Shown here: positions 60,931 through 64,000 of the stretch, one piece after another | Numbering within the stretch: position 1 is the stretch's first letter | How the letters are laid out: every line of letters begins with the position of its first letter | Source: Chitinophaga pollutisoli | Lineage (GTDB): Bacteria; Bacteroidota; Bacteroidia; Chitinophagales; Chitinophagaceae | Assembly: GCF_038396755.1 (NCBI RefSeq) | Contig: NZ_CP149822.1 | Location: forward strand, 2,170,001-2,234,000 | DNA length: 64,000 nt | Direction of reading: 5' to 3' | Translations under genes and position numbers: made by a program | Notes under the pieces: generated by a model | Told to the model about the DNA's origin: nothing | Database searches by the model: none | The model's input: the letters and a program-made list of their open reading frames with translations, nothing else

Positions 60931-63900
60931 TTAAAAATTAACAGAAACGTTGAAACCGTACATGCGGGTAGGCGGCGTCTGACGGTAGTCGTTCATCCCC
61001 ACCGCGTTGCCGGCGGTGAAGTTGAATTCCGGGTCGGTGTATTGGTTCGACCTGGGAAGCCAGGTTACGAGATTTCGCCCGGTGAGCCCCACGGATACCC
61101 GTTTGATGAATTTGATTCTGGCCAGCAAGTTTTCCGGCAAGTCGTAGGAAAGGCTTACTTCGCGTAGTTTCCAGAAGGCGCCGGATGTTACGTAGTTTTC
61201 GCCGATGGAAGTACGGTAGGCGCTTTCGGGCCAGAAATCATAGTTCCCGTCCATCACCAGTACATTGTTGTTATCCACATATTTCCCTGATCCGGCGGGA
61301 GATTCGTAAACGGAATTGGGGAAGATGAACCGTTCGCGGTTATAGGAAGCGCTGACGGCCGAGGCGCCTGTAAAATCAAGGTCCGAACCGATATCGTGGT
61401 AAACGGAGTAACCGCTCCGGTGTTCGGCCAGCGCGGTGAAACGCAGGCTCTTCCACTGGAAGTTGGTATTAATACCTACGATGTGCCGGGGATTGGTATT
61501 CCCGACCAGGAAATAACCACTGGCGCGGCTTGGCATGCCGGTTTCCGCGTCAACGATGATTTTACCGTTATGCTTTTCGTAAACGGTCGACTTCAGCATG
61601 GGGTAAGGCTGGCCAGGGATTGCGGCCACATAAGCGTTGCCGGCGGCGGTGGTAAGTGCAAGCTCCGTAAGGTCGGCGCTGATTTCTATCACTTTATTAT
61701 CACGGTTGGCATAATTCAGCCCGATTTCCCAACGGAAATCCGCGGAACGGAGCGGCAATAATTTCAGATCGATTTCATAGCCTTTGTTGGAAACCTTGCC
61801 CGAATTGATGAGGTAGCCACTGTATCCCGTGGAGTTCGACAGGCCCGCCGTGATCGTTTGGTCCAGTGAAAGCTGGTCGTAGTACGTGAACTGCAGGCTG
61901 ATCCTTCCATCTATAAATCCCATTTCCACACCGGCTTCCTTGGATTTCACGCGCTCCGGGCGCAGGTCGTCGCTTACGGCTGTGTTACCCAATGTGAAGC
62001 CCACGGTAGATCCGAAGGGAAATCCGTCGCCACGGACATAGATCTCATCCAACATGTGCGGCCCGATGTTGGCCTGGCCCACTTCGGAATAACCGGCAAA
62101 AAGTTTCAGGTAATTGATGGTCCTGTTGCCTTTCAGGAAAGGCAATGCTTCAGACGCCACGAACGACACATCCACGCCGGGGTATCCGAAATTGCGGTTC
62201 TTTTTGGAAAGCCGCGAAATGTGGTCGCGGCGGTAGCTACCGTGGATAAAGGCGAAATCCTTGTATCCCAGCGAAGCGTCGATATACTGCGAATGTTCGC
62301 GTATGATGGTTTTCTCGTTTTCGCCTTCCAGTTCGCCCACCCGGTTGTCGACGTTGAAGAAACCGGGGTTCACCAGTGCGTTGGCGCGGATGAAGTTCAT
62401 GCCGCCCCGTTCCTGCCGGATGTTGTTCCCCAGCACCACGCGCAAGTCGAAATCGTTGAAATTCTTCTGCGCGGTGGCCATGAAATCGTATTGATTGAGC
62501 ACGTAATTGGCGGTGTTATCCTGGAAAAAGCCGTTGGTGATTTCCGCTTTCACCTTACTCGAAGAAATTTCGGTGGTGTAAGGCGTGTAGGTGAATTTAT
62601 CCGCACGGTCCTGCCAGAAGGAATTTTGGGTGGATGTGGACACACGGCCCATGAGGGACAGCCATTCCGCCGGTTTGTAGGACAGCGTGAAATTCCCGAT
62701 GAGGTTGTCTGTTTTGGAATCGGTACGGAACTGGTCGATGATGAAATACGGGTTGTAATAGTATTCGTTGTAGTACCCGTTGGGATTGGAGAACTTGTCC
62801 GTTTTCCAGTTTTTATAGCGGGTGAGCGGGATGTGCGCGGCGGTATTCATCACCATCCAGTACACGGATTCCTCCAGGCCGCCGCCGTTGGTGTGAATAT
62901 CGGCGGTGTTTTGGGTGTAGCTGATGTTGGTGCTGGCGGTCACTTTGCCGAATGTCCGGCTGGCATTGACGCGCAGGCCGTTTCTGCCGAATTTGTCTTT
63001 GGGTACGACGCCGTTCACTTTCTGGTTTTGGATGGATGCGTAGAAGGTGGATTTGTCGTCGGCGGTGGAAACGGAAAGGTTGTTTTGCAGCGTGAGGCCG
63101 GTGTTCCAGAAGTTGTAGCGGTCGCGGTTGGGGGAGTATTTCACTTTCTGGACGGATCCGTCTTCGAGGGGTTTCCCGATTTCCACTTCCGAACCATCGT
63201 AGGCGGGGCCATACTGTTGGTTTTCGAACGCGTTGTACACGGGGATGGGTGATTTGGTGGAGCCGGTGCCGAATTTATCCTGCAGCGAAGGGAAGAAGCT
63301 GATTTCTTCGAACTGCGTGGAGTTGGAGAGCGACACTACGGGTTTTCCTTTCTGGGCGCGTTTGGTGGTGATGACGATGGCGCCGTTAGAGGCGCGGGAT
63401 CCGTAGAGGGCGGAAGCGTTTGCGCCTTTGAGGACGTTGACGTCTTCCACGTCTTCGGGGTTGATAGAGTTGAACTGGCTGTTAGGGATTTCCACGCCAT
63501 CGAGAACGATGAGGGCCTGGTTTTGTCCGGTCAGCGAGCGGTTGCCGCGGAGGATGATACGGGTTTGGGGGTTGGCGGAGTTGTTGATGGTGTTGACCTG
63601 CAAGCCGGACACTTTGGCCACGAGGGACGAGGCTACGGTGGTGGCTTTGGCGGTTACGAGGTCGGCGCTTTTCACCTTCCCGACGGAGTAGCCAACGGAT
63701 TTCGCCTGTCGTTGGATGCCCATGGCAGTGGTAATCACGACTTCCTGGAGGCTCCGTGAGTCGAGGATGAGGATAACGGGCAAGTTGGTTGCGGCACCCA
63801 CTGCTTTTTCGAGGGTGTTATACCCTACGCTGCGGATGAGGAGCACATCTTTTTCCGAGACCTGAATTTTGTAATTCCCAAATTGATCAGCGGTGGTACC

Positions 63901-64000
63901 TTTTGTGGTGCCTTTGATCTGGATGGAGGCGTATGGTATGGGTGAACCGTCTTCACCTGTTACCCTACCGGTAATCTGGCGTTGTTGGGCATAAGCCAGG
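60931..64000 (-). CDS. SusC/RagA TonB-linked outer membrane protein, 5' end outside the window
   Basis: At least 1022 residues are visible; the frame is open to the window edge. The visible N-terminal part reads LAYAQQRQITGRVTGEDG, a signal-peptide end followed directly by the carboxypeptidase-regulatory-like domain, so there is no STN domain, unlike the SusC at 12.7-16.4 kb. The plug follows (EVVITTAMGIQRQAKSVGYS..., LKGANASALYGSRASNGAIVITTK), then the barrel ending TRMYGFNVSVNF. Regulation by a FecR/sigma pair is therefore not expected; the regulator must lie upstream of the window or elsewhere. Confidence 0.92.
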   Translation of the reverse strand, partial: LAYAQQRQITGRVTGEDGSPIPYASIQIKGTTKGTTADQFGNYKIQVSEKDVLLIRSVGYNTLEKAVGAATNLPVILILDSRSLQEVVITTAMGIQRQAKSVGYSVGKVKSADLVTAKATTVASSLVAKVSGLQVNTINNSANPQTRIILRGNRSLTGQNQALIVLDGVEIPNSQFNSINPEDVEDVNVLKGANASALYGSRASNGAIVITTKRAQKGKPVVSLSNSTQFEEISFFPSLQDKFGTGSTKSPIPVYNAFENQQYGPAYDGSEVEIGKPLEDGSVQKVKYSPNRDRYNFWNTGLTLQNNLSVSTADDKSTFYASIQNQKVNGVVPKDKFGRNGLRVNASRTFGKVTASTNISYTQNTADIHTNGGGLEESVYWMVMNTAAHIPLTRYKNWKTDKFSNPNGYYNEYYYNPYFIIDQFRTDSKTDNLIGNFTLSYKPAEWLSLMGRVSTSTQNSFWQDRADKFTYTPYTTEISSSKVKAEITNGFFQDNTANYVLNQYDFMATAQKNFNDFDLRVVLGNNIRQERGGMNFIRANALVNPGFFNVDNRVGELEGENEKTIIREHSQYIDASLGYKDFAFIHGSYRRDHISRLSKKNRNFGYPGVDVSFVASEALPFLKGNRTINYLKLFAGYSEVGQANIGPHMLDEIYVRGDGFPFGSTVGFTLGNTAVSDDLRPERVKSKEAGVEMGFIDGRISLQFTYYDQLSLDQTITAGLSNSTGYSGYLINSGKVSNKGYEIDLKLLPLRSADFRWEIGLNYANRDNKVIEISADLTELALTTAAGNAYVAAIPGQPYPMLKSTVYEKHNGKIIVDAETGMPSRASGYFLVGNTNPRHIVGINTNFQWKSLRFTALAEHRSGYSVYHDIGSDLDFTGASAVSASYNRERFIFPNSVYESPAGSGKYVDNNNVLVMDGNYDFWPESAYRTSIGENYVTSGAFWKLREVSLSYDLPENLLARIKFIKRVSVGLTGRNLVTWLPRSNQYTDPEFNFTAGNAVGMNDYRQTPPTRMYGFNVSVNF

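Overview
The window looks like chromosomal DNA of a Bacteroidota member, most likely a Chitinophaga-like member of the Chitinophagaceae. The reasons are two SusC/SusD outer-membrane uptake loci (one with its own ECF sigma factor and FecR anti-sigma), DUF4369 thioredoxin-fold proteins, a DarA/DarB dialkylresorcinol-type cluster, and repeated matches to the Bacteroidota -7 promoter box TAnnTTTG. Coding density is high. The exception is a 1.4-kb non-coding stretch at 47.7-49.2 kb. No tRNA, rRNA, CRISPR array or recognisable insertion sequence was seen.

Layout. 1-1.65 kb: hexuronate catabolism (uxaB, start of uxaC). 1.9-10.2 kb: mnmA, an RNA cytosine methyltransferase, a serine hydrolase, two TlpA-like lipid- or periplasm-facing thiol proteins and a tail-specific protease. 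10.3-18.1 kb: a sigma/FecR/SusC/SusD/lipoprotein uptake locus. 18.4-22.8 kb: 2-oxoglutarate dehydrogenase E2 and E1. 23.1-26.5 kb: rpsT, an M14 carboxypeptidase and a 42-bp-repeat coiled-coil gene. 26.7-35.1 kb: a nine-gene dialkylresorcinol/aryl-lipid type cluster (darA, darB, small conserved protein, BtrH-like acyltransferase, ABC ATPase and permease, ACP, ketosynthase, chain-length-factor-like protein). 35.2-39.0 kb: a GIN-domain protein, guaA and a periplasmic-binding lipoprotein. 39.1-47.4 kb: the four-gene ligase-associated DNA repair set (MBL exonuclease, ATP-dependent ligase, DEXH helicase, PdeM), split in the middle by two transporter genes. 47.4-55.6 kb: a glyoxalase-fold protein, a 32-bp-period repeat array, a LexA-like XRE-S24 regulator, two membrane proteins and a dinB-dnaE mutagenesis operon. 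55.7-58.5 kb: a DUF3467 / malate-lactate-type dehydrogenase / aspartate kinase operon. 58.5-64 kb: a second SusC/SusD locus with a DUF1735 surface lipoprotein, cut by the window end.

The most interesting signals are two. First, a shared operator, CTAA-N5-TTAG (best form TGCTAA-N5-TTAGCA), occurs twice at the XRE-S24 gene and twice at dinB, overlapping the -7 boxes; this predicts an autoregulated damage-inducible switch that also may control a divergent SdpI-family gene. Second, directly downstream of that regulator lies an array of about 22 tandem 32-bp units (close to three helical turns each), with an alternating 64-bp dimer structure and CCGG-centred palindromes, followed by a terminator oriented to end transcription coming through the array.

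Three genes (sucA, the M14 carboxypeptidase, darA) each carry a one-base frameshift, and in all three the frame is restored by adding one base to a homopolymer run. This pattern fits sequencing or assembly contraction better than real gene loss, so these genes are annotated across the shift. GC content and family calls here are by eye; no database search was possible.
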